NCBI RefSeq assembly: GCF_002119765.1
Contig: NZ_CP021112.1
Span: 2,536,501-2,600,500, forward strand
Length of the DNA: 64,000 nucleotides
From: Pseudorhodoplanes sinuspersici
GTDB taxonomy: Bacteria; Pseudomonadota; Alphaproteobacteria; Rhizobiales; Xanthobacteraceae
Direction of reading: 5' to 3'
The notes beneath the pieces are model-generated. The model was not told where the DNA came from. It did not search any database and saw only the letters and a list, made by a program, of their open reading frames with translations. How positions within the stretch are numbered: position 1 is the first letter of the stretch; each line of letters begins with the position of its first letter. The position numbers were made by a program, and so were the translations under genes. This document shows, piece by piece, positions 16,911 to 27,100 of this stretch.

Positions 16911-17666
16911 ATGAGCAAAATATACCGCATCGGCCAAATCGTTCCGAGCTCCAACACGACCATGGAGACAGAGATTCCGGCTATGCTGAATGCGCATGCG
17001 CAGGCCCATGGAACGCGCTTCACCTTTCATGCGAGCCGCATGCGCATGAAAAAAGTGAAAAGGGAAGAACTTGCGGCGATGGATGCGGAGTCTGATCGTT
17101 GTGCGATGGAGCTGAGTGATGCCCATGTCGACGTGCTGGGTTATGCCTGTCTTGTCGCCATCATGAGTATGGGAAAGTCCTATCACCGTGTTTCACAAGA
17201 AAGGTTGCATGGCCATACGGTGGAGAATGGCGCGCCCGCGCCCGTGGTCACCAGCGCGGGCGCTCTGGTCGATGCGCTACATACCCTGAGCGCCAAACGC
17301 ATTGCTGTCGTCGCGCCTTATATGAAGCCGTTAACGCAGCTCGTGATCGATTATATCGAGCACGAGGGTGTTGAGGTGATCGACTCGCGCGCTTTGGAGA
17401 TTCCCGACAATATCGAAGTGGGACGGCACGATCCCGCCCGACTGCCTGATATTGTTTCTGGCATGAATGGCGTCGCTAATGTCGATGCCATCGTTCTCTC
17501 AGCCTGCGTGCAAATGCCGTCCCTGCCCGTGATTGCCGAAGTCGAGGCTCGTACAGGTAAACCTGTGATCACGGCCGCCGTTGCCACCACCTATGCGATG
17601 CTGAAAGCGCTCGAACTGAAGCCCTTTGTGCCGGGCGCAGGCGCGCTTCTGTCCGGCGCCTATTGA
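16911..17666 (+). CDS. nicE: Maleate cis-trans isomerase
   Basis: A 251-residue Asp/Glu-racemase-fold enzyme beginning YRIGQIVPSSNTTMETEIPAML, which is close to Pseudomonas NicE as I remember it. The two catalytic cysteines are Cys80 (GYACLVAIM) and Cys199 (SACVQMPS). It isomerises maleate to fumarate, the last step of the nicotinate route before the TCA cycle. It follows nicC by 26 bases and its stop nearly touches nicD. High confidence, since the neighbours supply the rest of the pathway. Confidence 0.93.
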   Translation: MSKIYRIGQIVPSSNTTMETEIPAMLNAHAQAHGTRFTFHASRMRMKKVKREELAAMDAESDRCAMELSDAHVDVLGYACLVAIMSMGKSYHRVSQERLHGHTVENGAPAPVVTSAGALVDALHTLSAKRIAVVAPYMKPLTQLVIDYIEHEGVEVIDSRALEIPDNIEVGRHDPARLPDIVSGMNGVANVDAIVLSACVQMPSLPVIAEVEARTGKPVITAAVATTYAMLKALELKPFVPGAGALLSGAY

Positions 17667-17683
17667 AGATCGGGGGGGGCATT

Positions 17684-18490
17684 TTGACCAGCACGTTCCA
17701 ATACGGGGCCAATATTCGCGCTAACGGTATCCGTCAACATTTTCTGCGCTATGGCGGCGCAGGTCGAAATGTCGTGATCCTGCCTGGCATCACGAGTCCT
17801 TCCATCACGTGGGGGTTTGTTGGCGAGCGGTTCGGTCGCAACTTCGACACCTATATCCTGGATGCGCGGGGCCGGGGTTTGTCCGAGACGGGCGACGGTC
17901 TCGATTACAGCCTCGATGCCATGGCTGCCGATGCTGCTGCCTTCGTCACGGCGCTCGATCTTGAAGATTATGTGTTCGTCGGTCACTCCATGGGAGCTCG
18001 CATTGCGCTCCGTGCGGTGAGCCGCCATGGCGCCAAGCCCGGCGCAATGGTCATGGTCGACCCGCCTGTCTCCGGTCCAGGCCGCCGCCATTATCCGGCG
18101 AAGCTTCCTTGGTATGTGGACTCCATCCGTCTGTCCCGCGAGGGCTGCGATCAGGAAGCGATCCGTCCATTCTGCCCGACCTGGAGCGACGAACAATTGC
18201 GGCTGAGAGCTGAGTGGCTGCACACTTGTCACGAGGGCGCCATTGTCACGGCTTTTGAAGCCTTCAAAACCGACGACATTCATTCGGATTTCTCGCGTAT
18301 CTCCTGTCCGTCGATGATGATGGTGGCCGGCCGTGCCGGTGTCATCCTGCCTGAAGACGAGAAAGAGATCAGCACGCTTCAACCCGCTCTCAGAATCGTC
18401 AAAGTGGAGAACGCCGGACACATGATCCCCTGGGACGACGAGGAAGGCTTTTACCGAGCGTTCGGAGATTTTCTCGGCAGAGCGGTCTGA
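17684..18490 (+). CDS. nicD: N-formylmaleamate deformylase
   Basis: A 268-residue alpha/beta hydrolase taking the TTG at 17684, which follows a run of eight G and matches the family start (STF...GANIRANGIRQHFLRYGG). The triad is visible: Ser102 in VGHSMGAR, Asp126 in VMVDPPVSG, and the late His in ENAGHMIPWD. NicD removes formate from N-formylmaleamate to give maleamate. An earlier TTG at 17663 overlapping nicE is also open. The released formate could feed the formate dehydrogenase encoded at the left end of this window. Confidence 0.92.
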   Translation: MTSTFQYGANIRANGIRQHFLRYGGAGRNVVILPGITSPSITWGFVGERFGRNFDTYILDARGRGLSETGDGLDYSLDAMAADAAAFVTALDLEDYVFVGHSMGARIALRAVSRHGAKPGAMVMVDPPVSGPGRRHYPAKLPWYVDSIRLSREGCDQEAIRPFCPTWSDEQLRLRAEWLHTCHEGAIVTAFEAFKTDDIHSDFSRISCPSMMMVAGRAGVILPEDEKEISTLQPALRIVKVENAGHMIPWDDEEGFYRAFGDFLGRAV

Positions 18491-18531
18491 ATGGATTTCG
18501 AGCAACACTAATCAGATGTGAGGATCATCCA

Positions 18532-19578
18532 ATGCCCGTCAGTGATGCCGATATGGTTCGTGCATGGACGCACGTTCTCAGCTTGTCCAAGCTTCAGCCG
18601 AAGCAGACAGTCACGATTCTGACCAGTCAGACCACGCATCCGCAAACATTATCGACCGCCATCATAGCGGCCTCCAATCTCGGCGCGACGGTAAATCGAC
18701 TGGATTTGTCGCCTGTGAATGCGGAATTTGCTCATAGTCGGGATAGTCTGGCCTATCTCGGCACAACGCCCTTGACCGGTAACCGGCCAGCCATCGCTGC
18801 GCTGAAGGAGAGCGATCTTGTACTTGATCTCATGACGCTTCTCTTTTCGCCAGAGCAGGCTGAAATTCTGGAGAGTGGTACAAAGATTCTGCTCGCTGTC
18901 GAGCCGCCGGAGGTGCTGGTCCGTCTTCTGCCATCTCTGGAAGACAAGGCTCGTGTTGGGGAGTCAGCAGCGCTCTTGCAAGGTGCCAGGGAAATGCGAG
19001 TGACATCCAAGGCCGGCACTGATCTGCATCTGCCGATGGGAGAATTCCCTGTCATTCAGGAATATGGTTTTGTGGATGAGCCCGGCAGATGGGATCATTG
19101 GCCAAGCGGCTTCAGTCTTACTTTCCCCAACGAGGGCCAGGCTTCCGGCCGCGTCGTGCTTGATCGTGGTGATATCCTGTTGCCGATGAAAACATATATC
19201 AATACGCCGATCGAGATGATCGTCGAGAAGGGCTATGTTACGTCGATCAAGGGTGATGTCGATGCCGATCTCCTGAACGACTATATGGGATCGTTCGACG
19301 ATCGCGAGGCCTATGCAATTTCCCACATCGGCTGGGGACAACAGAAGCGGGCCCGCTGGTCGACCCTCGGGCTCTATGATCGCGAACAGACCATCGGCAT
19401 GGATGCACGGGCCTTTGAAGGGAACTTCCTATTTTCCATGGGCCCGAACAATGAAGCTGGCGGTTCGCGGACGACGGCGTGCCACATCGATATTCCCATG
19501 CGCAACTGCACCGTCTTGCTCGACGGTCAAGAAGTTGTGCGTGAGGGCAAGGTGGTGTCCTTGAAGCAGGCTGCATGA
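18532..19578 (+). CDS. nicX: 2,5-dihydroxypyridine 5,6-dioxygenase
   Basis: A 348-residue protein, the family's usual length of about 350, with GAGG ahead of its ATG. NicX is an unusual mononuclear iron(II) extradiol-type dioxygenase that opens 2,5-dihydroxypyridine to N-formylmaleamate. The probable iron ligands are the His of AYAISHIGWG and the His and Asp of ACHIDIP. The N-terminal part (VLSLSKLQPKQTVTILTSQTTHP) is typical of this M29-aminopeptidase-like fold. Its stop overlaps the nicF start. Confidence 0.93.
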   Translation: MPVSDADMVRAWTHVLSLSKLQPKQTVTILTSQTTHPQTLSTAIIAASNLGATVNRLDLSPVNAEFAHSRDSLAYLGTTPLTGNRPAIAALKESDLVLDLMTLLFSPEQAEILESGTKILLAVEPPEVLVRLLPSLEDKARVGESAALLQGAREMRVTSKAGTDLHLPMGEFPVIQEYGFVDEPGRWDHWPSGFSLTFPNEGQASGRVVLDRGDILLPMKTYINTPIEMIVEKGYVTSIKGDVDADLLNDYMGSFDDREAYAISHIGWGQQKRARWSTLGLYDREQTIGMDARAFEGNFLFSMGPNNEAGGSRTTACHIDIPMRNCTVLLDGQEVVREGKVVSLKQAA

Positions 19579-20195
19579 CGAACGGCGCTTCTGAGGAAGA
19601 TATCTACAGCCGGCAGGGATTCGGCCATTCTCTGGGGATCCAGGGACAGGTCGGGTTCCTGATGGTCGACTTCGTCAACGGCTTTTCCGATCCGGCCGTG
19701 TTCGGTGGTGGCAATATTGCTAGCGCCATTGAACAGACGCATGACGTGCTGATGCTGGCACGAAACCGCCGATGGCCGGTGGCTCATTCCCGGATTGTCT
19801 ATGCCGACAACGGTGCGGACGCGAATGTGTTTTCGGCGAAGGTGCCAGGGATGTTGACCTTGACCGAGAACGCTTCGATCAGCGCCATTGTCCCAAGCCT
19901 GGCGCCGATCTCGGGTGAATGCATCGTACGCAAGACCGCGCCGTCGGCCTTTTTCGGTACGGGGCTTGCGCCCTGGCTGACGATGCACCGGGTCGAGACG
20001 CTTCTGATCGCCGGCTGCACCACCAGCGGCTGCGTGCGCGCCAGCGTGGTCGATGCGATGTGCCACGGTTTCCGCCCGGTTGTCATCGCCGATTGTGTTG
20101 GGGACAGGGCCATGGGGCCTCATCAGGCGAGCCTTTTCGATATCGCCCAGAAGTACGGAGATGTCGTCCGCAGAGCGAGCATTCTGGCTTTGTGA
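19575..20195 (+). CDS. nicF: Maleamate amidohydrolase
   Basis: A 206-residue cysteine hydrolase of the isochorismatase fold. The opening YSRQGFGHSLGIQGQVGFLMVDFVNGF fits NicF. The catalytic set is Asp in MVDFVNGF, Lys in CIVRKTAPSAFFGT, and Cys in IAGCTTSGCVRAS. It converts maleamate to maleate and ammonia between NicD and NicE. Translation is coupled to nicX by an ATGA overlap. It is the last pathway gene before the regulator. Confidence 0.92.
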   Translation: MTNGASEEDIYSRQGFGHSLGIQGQVGFLMVDFVNGFSDPAVFGGGNIASAIEQTHDVLMLARNRRWPVAHSRIVYADNGADANVFSAKVPGMLTLTENASISAIVPSLAPISGECIVRKTAPSAFFGTGLAPWLTMHRVETLLIAGCTTSGCVRASVVDAMCHGFRPVVIADCVGDRAMGPHQASLFDIAQKYGDVVRRASILAL

Positions 20196-20285
20196 ACCTC
20201 TGGCCGGGTGATAAAGCATCGGTGGTTATGTGGGGCTCGCATTCAATATGACGGGGCCCTCCGGTGCGGTTATTGCAGCTAGATC

Positions 20286-21095
20286 ATGAGCACGTCTAAA
20301 TCGAAACTTTCTGCTTCCGTCGGTGAGCGAAAAAGGGCCGGCGCTCGGGCGGGGGAGTTAAAAGAACGCCGCCGCCGAGCTGGGCCGGGCCGGCCTGAGG
20401 GCGTCAGCAATGTCCGCGATGAGATTCTCGACGCTGCTGAGATCGAGTTCGCCAGCCTGGGCTATGCGGGAACAAGCCTCCGCAATGTTGCGGAACGGGC
20501 GCATGTCACGCAGGCACTTATCAATTACTATTTTGGCTCTAAATACGGTCTTTTCGAAAGCGTCTTTCTGCGGCGGGCGCGACAGATTGTAGACGAGCGT
20601 ATGAGACTCCTCGATGAGCTACGACGTTCGCATCGATCGTTTCAGGTCCGCGATGTCCTCAAAGCTTTTTTGATGCCAGCTTTGTCGATGCGAGAAACGC
20701 CGGGCGGGCGGATCTTCATGCGTCTGCAGGCCCGGCTGCATACTGAGCCGCCCGAGATCTCTTATAAGCTTCGTAATGAAGCCTATGATGAGTCGACCCG
20801 GATCTTTGCTGAAGCGCTGCATGACTTGTTGCCCCACCTTTCCGAAAAGGATGTCTATTGGCGTATGACCATGGTCGTTGGGGGATATCTCTATGCTTTC
20901 TCCGACACTCATCGTCTGGAGGTGATGGCGCCGGGTATCTGCAATCCCAATGACGTCGACGAAGTCTTGAGTGCCATCAGCAGCTTTATGACGGCTGGCA
21001 TGCTTGCGCCAAGTCCAAAGGGGAATTCGGCAAAGCAGGAATCGGTTCGCAAGCCCAAAGCATTACTCACGGGGCGTACGAGACGGGGTACTTGA
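20286..21095 (+). CDS. TetR family regulator of the nic cluster
   Basis: A 269-residue TetR/AcrR regulator. After a basic 40-residue lead (KRAGARAGELKERRRRAG) the helix-turn-helix is clear: RDEILDAAEIEFASLGYAGTSLRNVAERAHVTQALINYYFGSKYGLFESVF. The C-terminal part is a ligand domain with ISYKLRNEAYDESTRIFAEAL. It lies 90 bases after nicF on the same strand and is the only regulator in the cluster, so it is the likely reader of the two A+T-rich palindromes at 10892 and 15601. Pseudomonas uses a MarR protein, NicR, for this, so the control differs here. Activation versus repression is not decidable from sequence. Confidence 0.85.
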   Translation: MSTSKSKLSASVGERKRAGARAGELKERRRRAGPGRPEGVSNVRDEILDAAEIEFASLGYAGTSLRNVAERAHVTQALINYYFGSKYGLFESVFLRRARQIVDERMRLLDELRRSHRSFQVRDVLKAFLMPALSMRETPGGRIFMRLQARLHTEPPEISYKLRNEAYDESTRIFAEALHDLLPHLSEKDVYWRMTMVVGGYLYAFSDTHRLEVMAPGICNPNDVDEVLSAISSFMTAGMLAPSPKGNSAKQESVRKPKALLTGRTRRGT

Positions 21096-21426
21096 CGGGT
21101 GCGACCTACGAACGAAATGCGCTCAATGCAGTGCTCAATCGGCGCGGCCGCCCTCAGTTACGAACACAACCCTTCCGTGTGCGGCGCGGCACTGCTCGCG
21201 CTATCACAGCCCGTCGCTGTGCTGGCGCCCGCGCCGATTGAGGCCCACCAAGAATGTCACGTAACGGCATAGGGCGGATCGTTGCATGGCCTTATATGGA
21301 CCCGCACCGGTTTTAGTGAGAGACTACCTTCGACTAATAAGCCGGACGTTGATTCAATTCCGAGTCGTCACGATTTGATTCCTCGAAAAATTGTAGCGAT
21401 CGGAAGGCGATTGTTGGTCCTTAACC
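21096..21426. other. Gene-free stretch
   Basis: About 330 bases between tetR and the Crp-type gene. Only short frames without family features occur. I see no promoter or repeat I would defend. Confidence 0.5.
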
Positions 21427-22143
21427 GTGGCGAAAAATCCGACTTCGGGCGCATCTGCACCGTGTGGTGACAAGCTAGCGTTCTTGCGGAATCATCCAAT
21501 TTTCGGAGTTCTCGATTCCGATCTTTTGGAACGACTTCGCGCGCATGCGTTGCAGAAAACTTTCTCCCACGGGACAACGATTTTTTCCAAAGGGGATGCG
21601 GGCAGCAGTCTGTTCGTGATCCTTGAGGGCCAGGTAAAAGTGATTTCTTTTTCGCCGTTGGGAAAGAACGCTGTGTTCAATGTGCTCAGCGCTGGCGATA
21701 TTTTTGGGGAAATTGCCTTGCTGGATGGTGGCGAGCGCACGGCCGATGTAACGGCGGTCACCGATTGTAAGCTGATGGTGATCGAACGTCGCGATTTCTT
21801 GCCGCTTGTTCACGGCAGGCCGGATATTGCTCAGAAGCTGATCGAGGTTTTGTGCGCCCGACTGCGGAATACCAGCCGTCAAGTCGAAGAAGTCATGTTT
21901 CTGGATCTTGCTGCGCGGCTCGCGAAGGCTCTTATTCGCCTCCTTCCTCCAAACAGCAAAAGCGGTCACAACAAGCTGATGCTCACGCAGAATGAGATTG
22001 CGCAGATTGTCGGAGCATCCCGAGAAAGCACCAACAAGCAGCTTCGTGAATGGGAGGAAAAGAAGTGGGTTCGCCTCGAGCGAGGGGGGCTGATCGTGTT
22101 GTCACCTGACGCGCTATCGGTGCTGGCGGGCGCGGATGAATAA
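21427..22143 (+). CDS. Crp/Fnr family transcriptional regulator
   Basis: A 238-residue regulator starting at GTG. Residues 25-140 form a cyclic-nucleotide-binding domain with GDIFGEIALLDGGERTADV, which keeps the Glu and the Arg-Thr pair that hold cAMP in Crp-like proteins. No Fnr-type cysteine cluster is present. The winged helix has LTQNEIAQIVGASRESTNKQLREWE; the Arg-Glu of SRES matches the Arg-Glu that reads TGTGA in E. coli Crp, with Lys where Crp has the third contact Arg. Two perfect TGTGA-N6-TCACA sites and a class III cyclase lie within 6 kb, so a cAMP response is likely. Not coupled to a neighbour. Confidence 0.9.
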   Translation: MAKNPTSGASAPCGDKLAFLRNHPIFGVLDSDLLERLRAHALQKTFSHGTTIFSKGDAGSSLFVILEGQVKVISFSPLGKNAVFNVLSAGDIFGEIALLDGGERTADVTAVTDCKLMVIERRDFLPLVHGRPDIAQKLIEVLCARLRNTSRQVEEVMFLDLAARLAKALIRLLPPNSKSGHNKLMLTQNEIAQIVGASRESTNKQLREWEEKKWVRLERGGLIVLSPDALSVLAGADE

Positions 22144-22175
22144 GCTCAGTTTGTGCCGAGGTGGCCGCTTTTTTC

Positions 22176-22391
22176 TCAATCCTGGCATTCGAGTTGGATT
22201 GTGAGTGGGCACAGCTCGTCTGTTTGTACGGGAACGTGACCGTGTGTCAGCCAGCGCATGTCCTCGATATAGGGTTCTATTGCGCTTGTGTCGGCACCAC
22301 AATTACAGCTTGCGACAGCGTCGCCTGGTAGAAATTGCGCGAGGCATAGCAACACGGCGGACCCCAACGCCGCTTTCTTGAATATCTCCAT
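22176..22391 (-). CDS. Small secreted cysteine-containing protein
   Basis: A 71-residue protein from the ATG at 22391 with GGAGG well placed. Residues 1-28 are a signal peptide (FKKAALGSAVLLCLAQFLPGDAVAS), then CNCGADTSAIEPYIEDMRW and a C-terminal pair of cysteines (ELCPLTIQLECQD). I do not recognise the family. The four mature cysteines suggest disulfides in the periplasm. It is convergent with the Crp-type gene and only 32 bases from it. Confidence 0.65.
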   Translation of the reverse strand: MEIFKKAALGSAVLLCLAQFLPGDAVASCNCGADTSAIEPYIEDMRWLTHGHVPVQTDELCPLTIQLECQD

Positions 22392-22706
22392 GATACAACC
22401 TCCACTGTGCATGCCGGCTGAGCCAACGTGCTGGTGGGGCTTAGGCCCTCACTGCAGGGAGGTCTGTGAGATGGATTACTCAGGCTCTCATTATGGTGAT
22501 CGTGAATCCCACATCATAGTTCCGCTATATACTCCCGATCGTGAGAGTAGCGCATGGTATAGTTTTCGATCGTCTGCATAACCTTATGGCCGGTCCGAAA
22601 GGCGTGAAGTAAATACGGATATCGACAACGTCGGCATATATGTGCGGCGTTTCGGCATGCCGTCCTCCATATGGAAGGTTTTATGTGATGTCGTCATGCC
22701 TTGTTC

Positions 22707-22722
22707 TGTAAGCCACATCACA
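22707..22722. promoter_or_regulatory. Near-perfect Crp-type site (TGTAA-N6-TCACA)
   Basis: TGTAA, six bases, then TCACA: one mismatch from the consensus dyad. It lies 77 bases left of the perfect site at 22799-22814. A lone TGTGA half site follows the same pattern at 22684. Confidence 0.5.
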
Positions 22723-22798
22723 TTCGTACGGGTTAAAAACGCAAATTTTTGATGCTGCGCTCCTGGGGTGGGCGTCGTGGGCAAGTTTTTCCTTCAAA

Positions 22799-22814
22799 TG
22801 TGATGCGGCTCACA
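22799..22814. promoter_or_regulatory. Perfect Crp-type site (TGTGA-N6-TCACA)
   Basis: TGTGA TGCGGC TCACA, 164 bases before the patatin-like gene. The flanks (CAA before, CAGAGGCTAT after) resemble those of the second perfect site at 27703-27718, so the two promoters look related by descent. Confidence 0.7.
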
Positions 22815-22977
22815 GAGGCTATCCGACACGCTGGTCTAATGCGTTCGGTAATTCAGCCGCGATCGACAATTGGAGTATTCGACAAGTCCCCGGAACTTGC
22901 ACTATCATTGCGTTTAATGGCGAGTGAATTGTTCTGTCTGCAAGTCGTTTCCCAGTCTGTCGCTTCGGAGAATGGCA

Positions 22978-24054
22978 ATGAAACGGGCAATCACGCTTGC
23001 CGGCGGCGGTCCTGCAGCCGGTCTTCATATTGGTGCTTTGAAAAGATTGGAAGAGGCGAACATCAATTTCGATGTTTGGGCGCTATCCTGCATCGGTGCT
23101 TGGGTCGGAATTGTTTATAACCAATTCGAGAAGGGCCATCAGGCCGATCGTACATATGAGTTTTTCCGGAACGGCGTCTTCCGCGACGACGTTTCGTATT
23201 CACGCTTTCCGATCAACACGGTCTTTGGTCCCGATTGGGGTACGATCGGAAAGGCGGCAATGGAGTTCTTCTTAGACCCAAGGAGCTATCAAAATCTTTG
23301 GCTGCCTGACAAAGTCATGAAATCCGCACAGGAAACGCTTAATTTTCTCGATGATCGATCAAAGTGGAATGAGGGCGACGCAAATAATTGGATTCTCAAT
23401 CACGTCATGGCGGTCAATCCATTTGTCCGCTTCTGGACATCGATGATGTACCTCTCCAACGTCGACGGTTTGTCTCGTATCTATTATCCGGGAAGCAGCT
23501 TTCTGAACGCGATTGATTTTCGGTGCCTTTCCGAGAAGGACAAGCCTTTCATTTTTCACAATGCGTGGAATCTGAGCAAGCAAAAGCTTGAGCTGTTTTC
23601 AAATCATCCAGGGGATGGTTACAGGCCAATAACAGCCCAGACGTTATGCGCTTGTTCTGCCTTGCCGTTTGTTGAAGGAACGGTGGATATCGACGGCGAT
23701 ACCTATTGCGAAGGGGCGTTGATCGATACGGTCAATTTCTGGCGGTTGCTCGAGGACAACAAGGATCTGGATGAAATCTGGGTTAGTAGAATTGTCGATG
23801 CTACCCAGGTCAAGGCTCCGAAAAACCTCACTGAAGCATTAGGTAATCTGTGCATGTTGTTTGCGGCGACGGTCGGCGAGGACGATATCAAGCTTTTCAA
23901 GCATCACGTACGAGAAGAAGGGAAATGGCACGGCAGAATCATCGAGATCAAGGTTGATGCCAATATCAACTTCGACTGGAGTCATGCCAATCTGGATAAC
24001 GGCTGGGATCGCGGCTATCACGCAGCGGGCGAGGCTTTGAAGAACTATTCCTAG
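22978..24054 (+). CDS. Patatin-like protein with altered catalytic dyad
   Basis: A 358-residue protein from the ATG at 22978 with CGGAG seven bases ahead. It opens with the patatin oxyanion loop, MKRAITLAGGGPAAGLHIGALKRLEE. At the nucleophile elbow, where patatins read GTSxGA, this reads LSCIGAW, so Cys38 sits where the serine belongs. The second catalytic motif DG(A/G) is EGA at Glu245 (YCEGALID). The fold is kept, but the dyad is Cys-Glu rather than Ser-Asp. Patatins are lipid acyl hydrolases; this one may use cysteine, have a different reaction, or be a binding protein. No signal peptide. It lies downstream of a perfect Crp-type site. Confidence 0.85.
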   Translation: MKRAITLAGGGPAAGLHIGALKRLEEANINFDVWALSCIGAWVGIVYNQFEKGHQADRTYEFFRNGVFRDDVSYSRFPINTVFGPDWGTIGKAAMEFFLDPRSYQNLWLPDKVMKSAQETLNFLDDRSKWNEGDANNWILNHVMAVNPFVRFWTSMMYLSNVDGLSRIYYPGSSFLNAIDFRCLSEKDKPFIFHNAWNLSKQKLELFSNHPGDGYRPITAQTLCACSALPFVEGTVDIDGDTYCEGALIDTVNFWRLLEDNKDLDEIWVSRIVDATQVKAPKNLTEALGNLCMLFAATVGEDDIKLFKHHVREEGKWHGRIIEIKVDANINFDWSHANLDNGWDRGYHAAGEALKNYS

Positions 24055-24165
24055 AGCGGATGCCGAAAGGAGGCAGAGGCAACGTCTTTCGGGCGACATC
24101 AAGGTCTAACGTGTAGAACCGATCAACTGTGGCTTTGGATCGAGTTGATCCAGGGGTGTCGTGAT

Positions 24166-27100
24166 TTAGCTGCCGGCGTCCAGAAGCGACTTAGCTCGTT
24201 TCAGATCCAAAGTGTCATGACCTTCAGTGAAGCGTTCATAGATTGGTACGATGGTTTCGCGGCAGGCCTGAAAATCACCGCGTGTTATCTCGATAGCTGC
24301 CAAATCCGTAGCCAAACGCAGCGCGAGCGATATAGCGCGCTGTTTGTTTGCAATAGCAAGTGCGCTTTTCAGCAGAGAAGTTGACTTGTCTATCGCATCG
24401 GCGGCGCCATATCCAAATGCGACCTGCGCTTTCAGCCGCAACAACTCGGGTTCAAAAAGACGCTCGGAATTGTCTTGAACTACTGCAAGCCCCTTTTCGA
24501 TAATTTCCCTGGCATGCTCCATTTTCCTCTGGGAAAGGTAGGTGTCAGCGAGCAACACATAGAGAGCGGTGATGCCAAGCTGATACCCCGATGTTTTGTA
24601 CTCCTGCAGCGCTGGGACGACCTCTTCGGCGGTTTTGGAATCTGGGTCTAGCTTTGTCATGCTGATGCCGCGAACAGCCCGGGAAAGCCCACGCCATTGG
24701 CGAAATCCGTGCTCTTCTGACAATGCAAGACAGCGCTCCGCATGCGCAAGCGCAATGGAGGATTCTCCACGCAGAGCGTGCAAAACCGAGGCGTAATAGC
24801 AGGCATAGGCGAGCGAATGGGAGTGCCCAATAGTTTCCGCCCGCGCGATCGCCTCGGAGACACGGGCGACAGCGGTGTCGACCGATCCGAGAAGCCATAA
24901 GCACCACGACATCAGCGCCATGTCGGCGACACCGGCATCCTGTCCTGCAGCGCGAGCGGCCAGTCGCACCTCGTCGCTGCTGGTATTGAAGGCGTCCAGT
25001 GCGTGTTCGATGACTGTGCTGGCTTCCGTCAACTGTCCTAGGAATAGCAGGATCATGGCTTGCCCGCGCGTCGCGTTGAGAAGCGCTGGCTTGTCGTCCC
25101 TCTTGTGCGCACGCTCTAGCAGCACGCTGATTGTTTCGCGTGCAAGCGGCAATTCTCCACGTATGACGCTCGCGGTGGTGAGCCAAAACATGACCTGGAG
25201 ATATTCCGGTGGATCGCCCAGTTGTTCGCACAGATCTCGAGAGCGGATGAAGGTCTCGACGGCCGCGGTTGAAGCCGGCCCCTGCGTTGCGATCAGACAA
25301 GGTCCCAGGGCTAACCTGAAATCGAGCTCTTGCCTGATCTTTTCGGGGCTATTCGGAACGCGAGGGAATGTAGCGAGGCCGCGTTGAAGGTGAGCGATTG
25401 CCTCGAGATTGGCGGATCGCATGGCCGCTTTTTTTCCGGCCGCGAGCCAGTAGTCACGGGCCCGGTCGACGAGTGTCGCTTCAGTAAGATGATGGGCCAG
25501 CGTCTCCGGCTGAGCCTCGACGATTTCGGGAAAGCGGCGTTCAAATGTGTCCGCAATTGCAGCGTGAAGCTGAATCCGGCGGCTCTTCAAGAGGCTCTCG
25601 TAGGCGGCATCGCGCACAAGGGCGTGCTTGAACGTGAAAACCGACTGGGGCATTTCGCCACGACAAAAGACCAGTTCCGAGCTGACAAGCTGCCCCAGCG
25701 CGGCATCAAGCCGATCCTTTGGCAAATCGGCAACGGCCATCAGAAGCTCGTAGGAAAATTGCCGGCCAACAACAGCTCCGATCTGCGCAATTTCCCTAAC
25801 CGGTGCGAGGCGGTCGAGGCGAGCCGTCAGTGAAGCTTGCAACGTGGTTGGGATGGCCATTGTCGGTAACGGATGATCGAGCTCATAATGGTCATCGTGC
25901 TCATGCAGCAGCCGGCTTTCCAGAATCGTCTTGGTCAGTTCCTCGACAAACAGAGGGACGCCGTCGGTGCGCGCCAGAATTTCATTGACGACCGTGTCGG
26001 GAAGCACCTTTCCCGCTGCCACCTGCTGTATGAGGGCGATACCGCTGCTCTTGCTAAGGCGTGTGAGCGGTGTGGTTGTCACATGTGCGTGGCTGGGCCA
26101 CGGCGGAATGAATTCGGGTCGGGCTGTGATCAGGACCAGTGCCCGCAAATGGCTGACATGTTCGACCAAGATGGTCAGCAGCTCGAGAGAGGTCGGATCA
26201 ATCCAGTGGACATCCTCAAACAATAACAGAAGTGGTTGTTCGGCGGCTTGGCGCTCAAGAATTTCCATGATCGAGGCGAGGGTCTTTTCCTTATGCTTCT
26301 GCGGATTGAGCTCCGATGGCGAGTAGCCCACGTTCGGTGGCAACGATAGAAGGCTCGCCAATGTCGCCAGTGTTTCGGCGCTTTTGGGGTCCGACGCTGC
26401 GACGAATGTCTTCAGCTTTTCGAATTTTTCGACGGGTGAATCGCCGCGTTCGAAGCGCGCCGCACGCTCAATCTGACTAATAAAAGGAAAAAGAACGCTG
26501 TTGGTATGGTGGGCTGAACAATAATACCGGAAGGCAACGTGAGGTTCGGACTTTAGTCGTTCTTGCAACGCAAGAGCGATATGCGATTTTCCAATTCCCG
26601 GTTCGCCAGTCAGTACAAAGACGCGGCCTTCACCTTGTGCCGCGCTTCGCCAGCGCCGCATGAGCAGCTCGATTTCTTCTTCACGGCCGATCAGAGGCGA
26701 GAGCGCTGCGGGGTGTTGCGCTTCGAAGCGGCTCTCAGTTTCGATTGGGCGCACAACGCGCCAGGCGCGCAGCGGCTGTGACCATCCTTTAACGGTCGAT
26801 GGGCCGATTTCCCGGTATTCGAACTGGCCTTCGGTCAGACGCCGTGTGTTCGGACAGATGACCACTGTGCTTGGCGCAGCGATCGTCTGAAGGCGTGCGG
26901 CGAGATTGGGGGTTTCACCAACGACGCCTTGTTCTTGATCGCTGCCGGCGATCAGAAGGTCACCGACAACCACCGTTCCAGTGGCGATTCCGACGCGGAC
27001 TTGCAAACCAATTCCGCTTTCGAACTCAAGACCAGAAACCGCTTCGATCAGTTTGAGAGCTGCGCGAACGGCCTGTTCGGCATCATCCTCATGCGCTTCC

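Larger units (their letters stand above)
22392..22977. other. Regulatory gap upstream of the patatin gene
   Basis: About 585 bases without a convincing gene. Its right half holds a near-perfect Crp-type site (22707-22722) and a perfect one (22799-22814), described separately. Confidence 0.55.
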
